A DNA stretch of 64,000 bases, from contig NCGN01000007.1 of assembly GCA_002281575.1 (NCBI GenBank), forward strand, positions 96,875 to 160,874. Direction: 5' to 3'. Shown piece by piece: positions 53,467-62,380 of this stretch. Both the position numbers and the translations under genes were made by a program. Source of the DNA: Sphingobacteriia bacterium 28-36-52 (GTDB lineage Bacteria > Bacteroidota > Bacteroidia > Chitinophagales > Chitinophagaceae). The notes below the pieces were generated by a model. That model had not been told where the DNA came from, did not search any database, and saw nothing but the letters and a program-made list of their open reading frames with translations. How positions within the stretch are numbered: position 1 is the stretch's first letter; every line of letters begins with the position of its first letter.

Positions 53467-54990
53467 TTAAAAGTCAAATTTAATACCCTGGGCCAATGGC
53501 AAATTATTACCATAATTAATGGTATTGGTTTGTCTGCGCATATACGCTTTCCATGCATCGCTTCCACTTTCTCTACCACCACCTGTTTCTTTCTCACCTC
53601 CAAATGCACCTCCAATTTCAGCGCCACTGGTTCCTATATTCACATTTGCAATACCACAATCGCTTCCGTTGGCAGAAAGGAATAATTCTGCTTCTCTCAT
53701 ATTCAAGGTCATAATTGCCGAAGACAAACCTTGTGGCACATCATTTTGCATGTTTATGGCTTCTTCTAATTTACTGTATTTCATTACATATAAAATAGGG
53801 GCAAAAGTTTCATGTTGTACAATGGATAATTCGTTGGTAACAGCTGCAATACATGGCTTAACGTAACAACCACTTTCGTAACCAACTCCGTTTACTACAC
53901 CACCTTCTACTAAGAATTGCCCACCTTGCGCTTTACATTGTTCAATTGCGTGTAAATACATTTTAACCGCATCTTGATCAATCAATGGTCCTACATGATT
54001 GTTTGAATCTAAAGGGTCACCAATTTTTAATTGGTCGTATGCTTTTACAAGTTTTGCAGTAAACGCATCATATACCGACTCGTGTATGATTAGTCTTCTA
54101 GTGCTGGTACAACGTTGTCCTGCAGTACCAACTGCCCCAAACACACAACCTATTAAAGACATATCTAAGTCGGCATCTTTAGAAATAATGATGGCATTGT
54201 TACCTCCTAATTCTAAGATACTCTTACCTAATCTTGCTGCTACTGCTGCACTAAGCGCTTTACCCATTCTGGTAGAACCTGTAGCGGAAACCAACGGAAT
54301 TCTGGTGTCGTTGCTTAACCATTCACCCACTTCACGTCCACCTTGGATTAAACAGTTCACCCCTTCTGGAACATTGTTTGCTGCAAAAACTTTTGCAATA
54401 ATATGTTGAACAGCCACCCCGCACAATGGTGCTTTTTCACTTGGTTTCCAAATGGTCGTATTCCCACAAATCCATGCTAAAGCAGCATTCCAACTAAATA
54501 CCGCAACTGGAAAATTAAATGCTGAAATAATTGCTACAACACCTAATGGATGCCACTGTTCATACATTCTATGTTGCGGACGCTCACTGTGCATGGTTAG
54601 TCCGTATAATTGGCGTGATAAACCCACGGCAAAATCGCAGATATCAATCATTTCTTGTACTTCACCATATCCTTCTTGTAAGCTTTTACCCATTTCGTAG
54701 CTTACTAGTTTACCCAAGGGTTCTTTGTTTACTCTTAATGCATCACCAATTTGGCGAACGATTTCTCCTCTTTTAGGTGCGGGCCAGTTTCTCCAAACTT
54801 TAGCAGCTGCTACACTGGTTTGCATTAAAGCTTCGTAACTATTTTTATCTACAGTTGTTACAGAACCAATTTTCTTGCCATCAACTGGAGAAAAAGAATC
54901 AATGGTTAATCCATTTGAATTCATCCAAATGGTACCAGAAGAAACACCTTGATTGTGTTGTTGCAAACCCAACTGCTGCAAAAATTCCAT
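53467..54990 (-). CDS. Aldehyde dehydrogenase, ALDH7 (aminoadipate-semialdehyde) type
   Basis: NAD(P)-dependent oxidation of an aldehyde to an acid. Key residues are the oxyanion Asn159 (SAFNFPVA), general base Glu260 (LELGGNNA) and nucleophile Cys294 (GQRCTSTRR). The overall phrases (WHPLGVVAIISAFNFP, ANVNIGTSGAEIGGAFGGEKETGGGRESGSDAWKAY) resemble antiquitin/ALDH7, which oxidises alpha-aminoadipate semialdehyde in lysine breakdown. No other lysine-degradation gene is adjacent, so the pathway is an inference. Length is 507 residues. A TACCTTTG box lies on the minus strand at 55008-55015, upstream of the ATG. Confidence 0.88.
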   Translation of the reverse strand: MEFLQQLGLQQHNQGVSSGTIWMNSNGLTIDSFSPVDGKKIGSVTTVDKNSYEALMQTSVAAAKVWRNWPAPKRGEIVRQIGDALRVNKEPLGKLVSYEMGKSLQEGYGEVQEMIDICDFAVGLSRQLYGLTMHSERPQHRMYEQWHPLGVVAIISAFNFPVAVFSWNAALAWICGNTTIWKPSEKAPLCGVAVQHIIAKVFAANNVPEGVNCLIQGGREVGEWLSNDTRIPLVSATGSTRMGKALSAAVAARLGKSILELGGNNAIIISKDADLDMSLIGCVFGAVGTAGQRCTSTRRLIIHESVYDAFTAKLVKAYDQLKIGDPLDSNNHVGPLIDQDAVKMYLHAIEQCKAQGGQFLVEGGVVNGVGYESGCYVKPCIAAVTNELSIVQHETFAPILYVMKYSKLEEAINMQNDVPQGLSSAIMTLNMREAELFLSANGSDCGIANVNIGTSGAEIGGAFGGEKETGGGRESGSDAWKAYMRRQTNTINYGNNLPLAQGIKFDF

Positions 54991-55040
54991 AGTATGTTAT
55001 TTTGCTGCAAAGGTACATCCTAAATTTTAATAGAGGCAGG

Positions 55041-55739
55041 TTAACCAAGCTTAGAAACCGATAAAAGTTGGTCGTACACATTATTGTAGCTACTTCCAAT
55101 GGGCACTTCCTTGCCGGAAATCCAGATTTTAGATTTGCTGAATTTTTCAATTTTATGAATAGGTACAATAAAAGAGCGATGCACCCTCAAAAAATCCCTA
55201 GAAGGCAATTTATCGCTTATGCTTTTTAAGGTCATTAAGGTTAGAACAGGAGAGGGCTTTATGTAAATTTTAATATAGTCGTCTAGGGCTTCAATTAACT
55301 CAATTTCTTTTAAATTGATTTTCATTATTTCGTAATTCACTTTTACGAAAATGGAATTGAGTTGTAGTTCTTGGGAGCTTAAAAATTCTAGGTATTCTTT
55401 TGCTTTATAACAAGCTTTTAAAAAACGGTCGTATTCAAAAGGCTTTAGTAAGTAGTCTACTGCATCTACAGAAAATCCTTCAACTGCAAAATCCTTATAA
55501 GCAGTAGTGAAAATAACAATTGGCTTAACCGTTAAACTTTTATAAAATTGAAGCCCATTAATATCGGGCATTTGAATATCTAAAAATAAAATATCTACTT
55601 TATTTTGCTGTAAATACAATCTGGCCTCATCGGTGTCTGTAAATGTTTTGTCTAGTGAAAGGAAAGAAATTTTACTGCAATATTCTTTCACCACTTCTAA
55701 TGCCAAAGGCTCATCATCTATAGCAATACATTTAATCAT
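55041..55739 (-). CDS. LytTR-family response regulator
   Basis: The receiver domain (about 1-118) has Asp8-Asp9, phosphoacceptor Asp54 in FLDIQMPDING, FTTAYKDFAVEGF and YLLKPFEYDRF. The LytTR domain (about 135-230) contains IELIEALDDYIKIY and FLRVHRSFIVPI. It shares one base with the upstream kinase gene. The target is unknown; the nearest downstream gene is the aldehyde dehydrogenase in the same direction. Confidence 0.92.
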   Translation of the reverse strand: MIKCIAIDDEPLALEVVKEYCSKISFLSLDKTFTDTDEARLYLQQNKVDILFLDIQMPDINGLQFYKSLTVKPIVIFTTAYKDFAVEGFSVDAVDYLLKPFEYDRFLKACYKAKEYLEFLSSQELQLNSIFVKVNYEIMKINLKEIELIEALDDYIKIYIKPSPVLTLMTLKSISDKLPSRDFLRVHRSFIVPIHKIEKFSKSKIWISGKEVPIGSSYNNVYDQLLSVSKLG

Positions 55740-56827
55740 TAAAGGGTATTAATTTCAAGGTTAACAATATAATAGCCATTTTCTGCTAGGTGGCTTAATT
55801 GGTGTTTCCCAGGATACAATAATTCCAGCCTTCTCTTTACATTATTGATACCAATGCCGGTATTTTCCATCATATTGTTTTCTGAATGAACAATATAATT
55901 TTTGGAATAAAAGTAAATGATATCTTCAGTTACTTTAAGATTGATTTCAATACTACTTTGTTCTTTGGTGCTTACCCCATATTTAAATGCATTCTCTACA
56001 AAAGGGATAAAAACAAGTGGTGCAACCAATAGGGGCGCGGTATTCCCTTCGATATTAAAATTTACCTGCACTTTATCGGTTAATCTAACTTGTTGTAATT
56101 CTATATAATTATGTATAAATGCTACTTCATTTTCTAATGGTACTAAATTTCTTTCTGTTTCTGTGAGTATATATCGCATGATGGCTGAAAGCTTTAAAAC
56201 GGCATGGGCTGTTTTATCACTTTTTACAATGGCTAAGGAGTAAATATTATTCAGGGTATTAAAGAAAAAATGCGGATTCACCTGCGATTTCAGGAATGAG
56301 AGTTCTGTGTTTATTCTTTCATGTTCTGTTTCTTTTCTGTTTTGTTCTGTTTGTAGCCAACGCCTCACTACTTCAATGCACGCACCAAATGTAATTACCA
56401 ACAAAAATAAAACCGTATTGAAGAAATCGGCATAAGGTCTTCTTCTTATTCTTCCAATTCTATTACTCCTGTTGATGTCCTTTGTATTTTCAGTAATATT
56501 TAAAGGAATCTCAGGTGGATAAATCATCATAGCCAATGTTCGAGGCACGTAGAGAAAGAAAAGTAAACAGCCCACTAAGCTAAGAATGTATAAGAACCAT
56601 TTTTCTTTGATTAATAATTTGGGTATTAATACCATTGTATTTAAATAGTAGAATACCATCAGCATAATATTGTTTAGCACTATTACTGTGAGCATATGGT
56701 TGCTCATGCTAAAATCTCTGAGCCTAGGAAAAAACACCAGGTAGGGGAGAAAGAAAAAGCAAAGCCAAGCAGCAAGATGTGCTACAAATTGTATGGCTCT
56801 ATTTTTATCTGAAATGGTATTAATCAT
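55739..56827 (-). CDS. LytS/YehU-type sensor histidine kinase
   Basis: Four membrane segments (about 12-34, 45-65, 78-100 and 133-153), with a basic loop near 118-132, are followed by a His_kinase domain with His186 in LKSQVNPHFFFNTLNN and an ATPase domain with VENAFKYGVS and GIGINNVKRRLELLYPG. The ATG at 56827 is preferred over a TTG five codons upstream. It is co-translated with the regulator. Architecture matches the kinase at 26882, so these are two paralogous systems. Confidence 0.9.
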   Translation of the reverse strand: MINTISDKNRAIQFVAHLAAWLCFFFLPYLVFFPRLRDFSMSNHMLTVIVLNNIMLMVFYYLNTMVLIPKLLIKEKWFLYILSLVGCLLFFLYVPRTLAMMIYPPEIPLNITENTKDINRSNRIGRIRRRPYADFFNTVLFLLVITFGACIEVVRRWLQTEQNRKETEHERINTELSFLKSQVNPHFFFNTLNNIYSLAIVKSDKTAHAVLKLSAIMRYILTETERNLVPLENEVAFIHNYIELQQVRLTDKVQVNFNIEGNTAPLLVAPLVFIPFVENAFKYGVSTKEQSSIEINLKVTEDIIYFYSKNYIVHSENNMMENTGIGINNVKRRLELLYPGKHQLSHLAENGYYIVNLEINTL

Positions 56828-56852
56828 ATTGTTTGGTACCAAAGGGTATATC

Positions 56853-56886
56853 CAAATGTAGGCTGTATGCGCTTTATTTAATCAAA
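56853..56886 (-). promoter_or_regulatory. Possible promoter of the second two-component system
   Basis: On the minus strand TTTG (56886-56883) and TACATTTG (56860-56853) are 22 bases apart, one base longer than the usual range. The kinase ATG is 25 bases downstream. Confidence 0.4.
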
Positions 56887-56907
56887 AATGGGCCGAAAAT
56901 AGGCTTA

Positions 56908-57786
56908 TCATCGGTGAATTTCGGCATATAAATGTTGAACCAAACCGTCGGCTAGCCCTATTTTGGGAACATAAATCTCATCTGCATCTGCCCAACGCAT
57001 CACATTAATATAAATTTGGAGGGCAGGAACTATTACGTCTGCCCGGTCGTTTCTTAATTTATAAATATTGATTCGATCTTCTAATGAAAAGTTAGAAATC
57101 TCTTTATAATAATCTTTTAATAGATCTAAGCTAAGGGGTTTGCCATCTTTCTTCTTACTCAACGAAAAAACCTTGTTGATGTTTCCTCCTGTTCCTATTG
57201 CAATTATTTTTTTGTATCCCTTCGTGGCCAATTTAATATAGTCTTTCATTTCATTCCACTTGTAATCGTCTACCATGTCTTTTAACAGCCGAATGGTTCC
57301 AATATTAAATGAACGTTTAAAAGTTAATTTGCCATCAGTAAAAAAAGTGAGCTCGGTGCTACCGCCCCCTACATCAATATACATGTAGCTATTGGCTACA
57401 TCCATATTTTCTGCAATATGGTTTTCGTAAATAATAGATGCTTCTAAGTCTCCACTGATTATTTCAATTCCAAGCCCAGTTTCTAGTTTTACTTTTCTAA
57501 TAATGTCGGCCGAATTGGATGCATCACGCATGGCGCTCGTTGCACAAGCAATCACTTCCTTTACATTATAGGCATTCAATAAATGACTATAAGCTTTCAT
57601 GGTTTGCAGTATCATGCCTCTTTTTGCTTTGGAAATTTCTCCATTGGCAAATACATCAAAGCCCAAACGCAAGGGAACCCTTACCAGGTTCAGCTTATTG
57701 AATTGGGGGTTACCATTTTTGTCATTGCTTACTTCAACAATCAATAATCTTGCTGCGTTACTTCCTATATCAATTGCTGCTAGCCT
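56908..57786 (-). CDS. ppx: Exopolyphosphatase/GppA-family phosphatase
   Basis: Hydrolyses terminal phosphates from polyphosphate or pppGpp. The ASKHA fold is seen in LAAIDIGSNAARLLI, ACATSAMRDASN, YIDVGGGSTELTFF and IAIGTGGNINKV. The start is set at the GTG (57786), giving MRLAAIDIGSNA as in relatives; a TTG 15 codons upstream is the alternative. About 292 residues correspond to the two ATPase-like domains without the C-terminal HD domain of E. coli Ppx. It overlaps the end of ppk1 by 17 bases, so synthesis and hydrolysis of polyphosphate are encoded on one message. Confidence 0.9.
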   Translation of the reverse strand, partial: RLAAIDIGSNAARLLIVEVSNDKNGNPQFNKLNLVRVPLRLGFDVFANGEISKAKRGMILQTMKAYSHLLNAYNVKEVIACATSAMRDASNSADIIRKVKLETGLGIEIISGDLEASIIYENHIAENMDVANSYMYIDVGGGSTELTFFTDGKLTFKRSFNIGTIRLLKDMVDDYKWNEMKDYIKLATKGYKKIIAIGTGGNINKVFSLSKKKDGKPLSLDLLKDYYKEISNFSLEDRINIYKLRNDRADVIVPALQIYINVMRWADADEIYVPKIGLADGLVQHLYAEIHR

Positions 57787-59863
57787 CACTGGTAGTATTG
57801 TTTTTTCTGAACAGGTAATGATAGGTCTCAATTTGTGACCTAATTTTCTTTTTTCCTACGAAAGGTACATAGTTGTTGGCTAATTCACTATTCAGAATTC
57901 GGGCTTTTACGTTGTCTCTTAACTGAATGTGGATAATATCAATCAACTCCTGTTTAATAGCGGGGTCTGTAATTGGAACGGCTGCTTCTACCCTATGATT
58001 GAGGTTTCTTACCATCCAGTCTGCACTAGATATATATACTTTTTCTTTTCCTAGATTATGAAAAATCATAACCCTAGAATGTTCCAAATACTCATCTACA
58101 ATACTAATAGCTTTAACCGGTTGTTTAAATTTCTTTCGATCTATTTCAGCACAAAAAATACCCCTAACAATCATTTCAATTTTTACCCCAGCAGCGCCAG
58201 CTGCATACAATTTATCTATCAAGCTTGCATCGCTTAAAGAGTTAACTTTTAAAATAATTCCAGCTGCTTTGCCAGCTTTGGCGTGTTTAATTTCGTTATC
58301 AATTAATGCGTATAGTTCATTGCGCATATTGGTTGGGCAAACCATTAATGTTTTACAAGATTTTAAAAGCATTGGTCCTGCTTTCCAATTTTCTAAATAT
58401 CGAAATATCTTATTGATGTCGTTCATGATATTTCTATTAGAAGTAAGCAAGCAATGGTCACCATATACTCTGGCCGTTTTTTCATTTAAGTTACCTGTGC
58501 TTACAAATCCATAATGGGTAGATCTTGTACCTCTTTTTTTATTAATTATACAAAGCTTCGCATGAATTTTCATTTTGGGTACACCCAATAAAACTTTTAC
58601 CCCTTCTTCTTCTAATATTTTCTTCCATTCCAAATTTGCTTCCTCATCAAATCGAGCTTTTAATTCTAACATTACCACTACTTGTTTGCCATTTCGGGCG
58701 GCATTAATTAAAGCGTTGATGATTTTAGAATTGGACGCCAAACGATAAGCAGTGATTTTAATAGAGTGAACTTCAGGATCCATTGCCGCTTCTCTTAACA
58801 AATCTATGATTGGGTCAAATGCATGATAAGGAAAATGAAGCATTACATCTTGCTTCAAAATAATATCTGTGACTCTTAATGAAGTTTGTAAAGATTTAGG
58901 AATAAAAGAAGCCCTTCGGGTACTCTTATTGTTTAGGATATCAGGGAAATCCATGAAATGCCTAAAGTTGTGAATTCGGGCTCCAGGAATAATATTACTT
59001 TTCCTATTTAGACTCAATCTTCTGATTAAATACTCTAACAATCCTGGGTCCATTTCTTTGTCGTACACAAATCTTACGGGCTTCCCTTTTCTTCTACTTT
59101 TTATTCCTTTCTCAATTTTTTCAGCAAAGCTGGTGCTGATATCGTTGTCTAAATCTATTTCAGCGTCTTTGGTTACTTTAAAAACATGTGCTTCAAAAAT
59201 ATCGTAGCCAAAATAAGAGAAGATAACAGGTAGGTTAAAACGGATTACGTCCTCTAATAGGATGATGTTTTTCTCGTCTTTGCGAGAAGGCAATAAAATG
59301 AATCTTCCTACCGCTTTAGTTGGTATTTCTATCAAAGCATATTTTTGTTGATAGGCCGAGTTCTTTTTGCGCATTACCACTCCTAAAAAAATACTTTTGT
59401 CTCTTAAATAAGGGAGCTGTGGTAGGGTTTCTATCATTAAGGGAATGATATTAGAACGAACTTCTTCATCAAAAAATTTTCTTACAAATTGTTGCTGTGT
59501 TTTTGTTAACTGAGTTTCTGTAACAAGGGTGATTTTTTCTTTTTTTAATTCCTTTTGAATACCATCCCAAATTCGATTGAATTCATTTTGCTGTTGCAAA
59601 ACGGTCATTTGTATTTGGTCTAAAATTTTTTGTGGATCTTCTTCCATGTACATATTGAGTTTCTTTCTTTTCTCAGAAAACTCTATCATGCGTTTAAGGG
59701 TAGCTACCCGCACCCTAAAAAATTCGTCTGTATTATTAGAAAATATTCCTAAAAATCGAATCCGCTCTCTCAATGGTACCGTTGCATCATTGGCTTCTTG
59801 CAATACTCTTGCATTAAAACTGAGCCAGCTTATATCTCTCTGAATCAAATGGTTTTTAGACAT
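57770..59863 (-). CDS. ppk1: Polyphosphate kinase 1
   Basis: Reversibly transfers the ATP gamma phosphate to polyphosphate through a phosphohistidine. Four family domains are visible: N-terminal IQRDISWLSFNARVLQEA, head domain, and two phospholipase-D-like C-terminal domains with ITAYRLASNSKIINALINAA, VGVPKMKIHAKL-type LLGVPKMKIHAKLCII (the autophosphorylated His) and the late YISSADWMVRNLNHRVEAAVPI. The ATG at 59863 is chosen (MSKNHLIQRD). Length is 697 residues. It is followed by overlapping ppx. Confidence 0.95.
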   Translation of the reverse strand: MSKNHLIQRDISWLSFNARVLQEANDATVPLRERIRFLGIFSNNTDEFFRVRVATLKRMIEFSEKRKKLNMYMEEDPQKILDQIQMTVLQQQNEFNRIWDGIQKELKKEKITLVTETQLTKTQQQFVRKFFDEEVRSNIIPLMIETLPQLPYLRDKSIFLGVVMRKKNSAYQQKYALIEIPTKAVGRFILLPSRKDEKNIILLEDVIRFNLPVIFSYFGYDIFEAHVFKVTKDAEIDLDNDISTSFAEKIEKGIKSRRKGKPVRFVYDKEMDPGLLEYLIRRLSLNRKSNIIPGARIHNFRHFMDFPDILNNKSTRRASFIPKSLQTSLRVTDIILKQDVMLHFPYHAFDPIIDLLREAAMDPEVHSIKITAYRLASNSKIINALINAARNGKQVVVMLELKARFDEEANLEWKKILEEEGVKVLLGVPKMKIHAKLCIINKKRGTRSTHYGFVSTGNLNEKTARVYGDHCLLTSNRNIMNDINKIFRYLENWKAGPMLLKSCKTLMVCPTNMRNELYALIDNEIKHAKAGKAAGIILKVNSLSDASLIDKLYAAGAAGVKIEMIVRGIFCAEIDRKKFKQPVKAISIVDEYLEHSRVMIFHNLGKEKVYISSADWMVRNLNHRVEAAVPITDPAIKQELIDIIHIQLRDNVKARILNSELANNYVPFVGKKKIRSQIETYHYLFRKNNTTSEASSN

Positions 59864-59915
59864 GCTCAAATATACTTTATACAATAAAAACGCAGTGTTA
59901 AGTCTTTACACCAAG

Positions 59916-60413
59916 CTATGAGTAAGATTTTTTGATATGCTCAATTATGCCAGTAGTAGAGAATCCTTCAACAATGGGATTAATAACCACCCTTCCGCCA
60001 TTCTCAATCACTTCTTTAGAACCCACTATTTGATCTATAGTATAGTCTCCACCTTTCACAATTACATTGGGCATTAAAGCTTGTATTAATGCTAAGGGCG
60101 TATCTTCTTCAAAAATGACTACCGCATCTACAACTGCTAAATTACTCAGCATGATGCTCCTACTCATTTGATTATTGATTGGGCGCTCTGGGCCTTTTAA
60201 CCTTTTAACGCTTAAGTCGCTGTTTACGCCAATAATTAATATATCTGCTTCTGATGCAGCTTGATTCAATGAAAAAATATGTCCTTCATGTAAAATATCA
60301 AAACAACCATTGCTAAATGCAATCGTCTTGTTATTTACCCGCCAAGCTGCTACTTGTTTTTTTAAGTTATCAAGCGTAAATATTTTATTGGGTATTGCAT
60401 TAGTTGCTTTCAT
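59916..60413 (-). CDS. Heptose-1-phosphate adenylyltransferase (RfaE2/HldE C-terminal type)
   Basis: Nucleotidyltransferase that activates D-glycero-beta-D-manno-heptose 1-phosphate with ATP for lipopolysaccharide core synthesis. The cytidylyltransferase-like HxGH motif is in SNGCFDILHEGHIFSLNQA, with VNSDLSVKRLKGPERPIN and VIVKGGDYTIDQIVG further on. It is a stand-alone adenylyltransferase domain (165 residues from the ATG at 60413) without the kinase half. It overlaps the upstream flippase gene by 14 bases. Other nucleotidyltransferases of this fold cannot be fully excluded, but the RLKGPxRPI block fits RfaE2. Confidence 0.87.
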   Translation of the reverse strand: MKATNAIPNKIFTLDNLKKQVAAWRVNNKTIAFSNGCFDILHEGHIFSLNQAASEADILIIGVNSDLSVKRLKGPERPINNQMSRSIMLSNLAVVDAVVIFEEDTPLALIQALMPNVIVKGGDYTIDQIVGSKEVIENGGRVVINPIVEGFSTTGIIEHIKKSYS

Positions 60414-61413
60414 TCGATATTTTTTTGTTGTACCAAGGCAGTAGCCCCAAACTAATGAAGCCAACTATTAATACGATGATAAATTGGGCAAACCATTGTA
60501 GGGTCCCGTTTGCAAAGCCCAACTCAAATCCAATTCCATTCTTCTCTAATACTTTTGCAATAAAATAGGCATATGCCCCAATACCTCCGGGGGTGATAAT
60601 CATACCTATACTGCCAAATGCAAGGGCCGAAACCGCGGCAGCTATGCCTAAACTGCTGGTGCCTGCTGTAGCATAGAGTCCAATCCATGTGCCTACTATA
60701 TAAAGCCCCCAAATGAGTACACTATATATGATGAAAAGTCCTTTTTGTTCTAATTGTCTGATGCTACTGAGCCCTTCCCAAACCCCTGCTATAATATTAC
60801 TAAAAACAGATACCAGTTTATTATGGGGAAATTTTTTTATAATGACAATACTTCCTATTACTATAAACAACAATATAAATAAAGTCAATCCAATTTTAAA
60901 ATAGGGGATGGCGGCATTATCTGTATTCAATAATGGCCCCAATAATTGACCAGCATACTCGCCCACAACATCAAATTGGCTGATTAAAGCTATTAAAAAA
61001 ACCAAGCCCAAAGAAATTACATCAAATGCTCGCTCCACCAAAATGGTTCCTACCAATTTGTCTGCAGGCACTTTCTCATACTTGGCTAAAAGGGTGCATT
61101 TGAGTAGTTCTCCCAATCTCGGAACCGCTAAATTGGCTAAGTAACCTACCATTACCGCAAAAAACACATTGGGGGTTCTAGGAGTATAACCCATTGGCTT
61201 CATTAATATTTTCCACCTCAAAGACCGAATGAAGTGGCTGGCTGTAAGTATTAAAAAAACGGGAATTAATAACCAATAATTGGCGTTTTGTAGGGATTTT
61301 TTGAAATCACCCCACTTTTCTGGGGGTATTTGTTGCATACTCCACCAAACTAAAAACAGGCCTAAGCCTAGAAAAAACAAGTATTGTAGTACAGAAAACC
61401 ACTTTTTTCTCAT
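60400..61413 (-). CDS. Flippase-like integral membrane protein (UPF0104/AglD-like)
   Basis: About seven or eight hydrophobic segments over 337 residues with family phrases HFIRSLRWKILMKPMGY, GYLANLAVPRLGELLKCTLLAKYE, GTILVERAFDVISL and GSIGMIITPGGIGAYAYFIAKVL. Homologues form the membrane domain of lysyl-phosphatidylglycerol synthases or stand alone as suspected lipid flippases. Coupling with the heptose adenylyltransferase suggests a role in envelope lipid or glycan assembly, but this is inference. A TATCTTTG box lies four bases before the ATG on the minus strand. Confidence 0.82.
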   Translation of the reverse strand: MRKKWFSVLQYLFFLGLGLFLVWWSMQQIPPEKWGDFKKSLQNANYWLLIPVFLILTASHFIRSLRWKILMKPMGYTPRTPNVFFAVMVGYLANLAVPRLGELLKCTLLAKYEKVPADKLVGTILVERAFDVISLGLVFLIALISQFDVVGEYAGQLLGPLLNTDNAAIPYFKIGLTLFILLFIVIGSIVIIKKFPHNKLVSVFSNIIAGVWEGLSSIRQLEQKGLFIIYSVLIWGLYIVGTWIGLYATAGTSSLGIAAAVSALAFGSIGMIITPGGIGAYAYFIAKVLEKNGIGFELGFANGTLQWFAQFIIVLIVGFISLGLLPWYNKKISNESN

Positions 61414-61552
61414 ATTTCAAAGATACCATATTTGGCTTTCATTCTTTTTTTAACAACCTACTTGAATCAAAAACGAATACAGTAGTGTATTTCACGCTAT
61501 ATTTCGTAACTTTGCAAACTTATTCAGGGTCAGGTTCTAAAAAGAAGTGTTC

Positions 61553-62371
61553 ATGTCTACAAAGAAAAGGATATTATTTATTGCCACTGAAATGTCTCCG
61601 TATTTGGAATTGACGGAGTTTGCAGAAGTGATAAATAAACTTGCTATTAAAAGCAACGACAGCGGTTTAGAAGTGAGATGCATCATGCCGCGATTTGGGG
61701 TTATTAATGAGCGCAGGCACAGATTACACGAAGTGGTAAGGTTGTCTGGAATTAATGTAACAGTTGACAATGATGATCATCCTTTGCAAATTAAAGTAGC
61801 TTCTTTACCTAATGCAAGATTGCAAGTCTATTTTTTGGAAAATGAAGACTTCTTCAAGCGTAAGCAAATTTTTCATGATGAAAATGAAAACTGGTTCGAC
61901 GACAATGATTTAAGAACAGTCTTTTTTTGTAAAGGCGCTTTAGAAACGGTTAAGAAATTTGGATGGCCTCCTGATATTATTCACTGTAGTGGCTGGATGA
62001 GTGGATTAATTCCTGCTTACATTAAAACTGCTTATAAGAAAGAACCCGTATTTGGAAATAGCAAAGTGGTATTTACCATTGGGCAAAATACATTTGAAGA
62101 GAGCCTTGGTGCCGATTTTTTAAAGCGTGCGGTAATTAATGTTAATGTAAAAGATAAAGACTTAGATGTTTTTAAAGACAGCAATAATACTGCTATGTTT
62201 AAAGGAGGTGCTCATTTTGCAGACGCAATTTCATTTGGTTCAGATATCATAGACAAAAAACTGACCGATGAATTCTCTAAAGTAAAAGGCAAAAAAGTAG
62301 TTCCATTTAAAGGATGGGATTCTGATTTAACAGAGTATTTAGAATTGTACAACGACCTTGCGGGTAAGTAA
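61553..62371 (+). CDS. Stand-alone glycogen-synthase-like (GT5 N-domain) protein
   Basis: Resembles only the N-terminal Rossmann domain of bacterial glycogen synthase: RILFIATEMSPY, EVRCIMPRFGVINERRHRLHEV, VYFLENEDFFKR, DDNDLRTVFFCKGALETVKKFGWPPDIIHCSGWMSGLIP and KVVFTIGQNTFEESLG. Two things speak against ordinary synthase activity: the conserved K-x-G-G-L motif after the first strand is replaced by ELTEFAEV, and the whole C-terminal GT domain is absent (273 residues instead of about 480). Such short proteins recur in this phylum. It lies nine bases before a DUF4270 lipoprotein. A TAACTTTG box is at 61507-61514. Confidence 0.8.
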   Translation: MSTKKRILFIATEMSPYLELTEFAEVINKLAIKSNDSGLEVRCIMPRFGVINERRHRLHEVVRLSGINVTVDNDDHPLQIKVASLPNARLQVYFLENEDFFKRKQIFHDENENWFDDNDLRTVFFCKGALETVKKFGWPPDIIHCSGWMSGLIPAYIKTAYKKEPVFGNSKVVFTIGQNTFEESLGADFLKRAVINVNVKDKDLDVFKDSNNTAMFKGGAHFADAISFGSDIIDKKLTDEFSKVKGKKVVPFKGWDSDLTEYLELYNDLAGK

Positions 62372-62380
62372 AACCAGAAC

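Noticed and set aside
56908..59863. A novel phosphate-signalling system from the ppk-ppx overlap
   Set aside because: Coupled polyphosphate kinase and exopolyphosphatase genes are well known in many bacteria.
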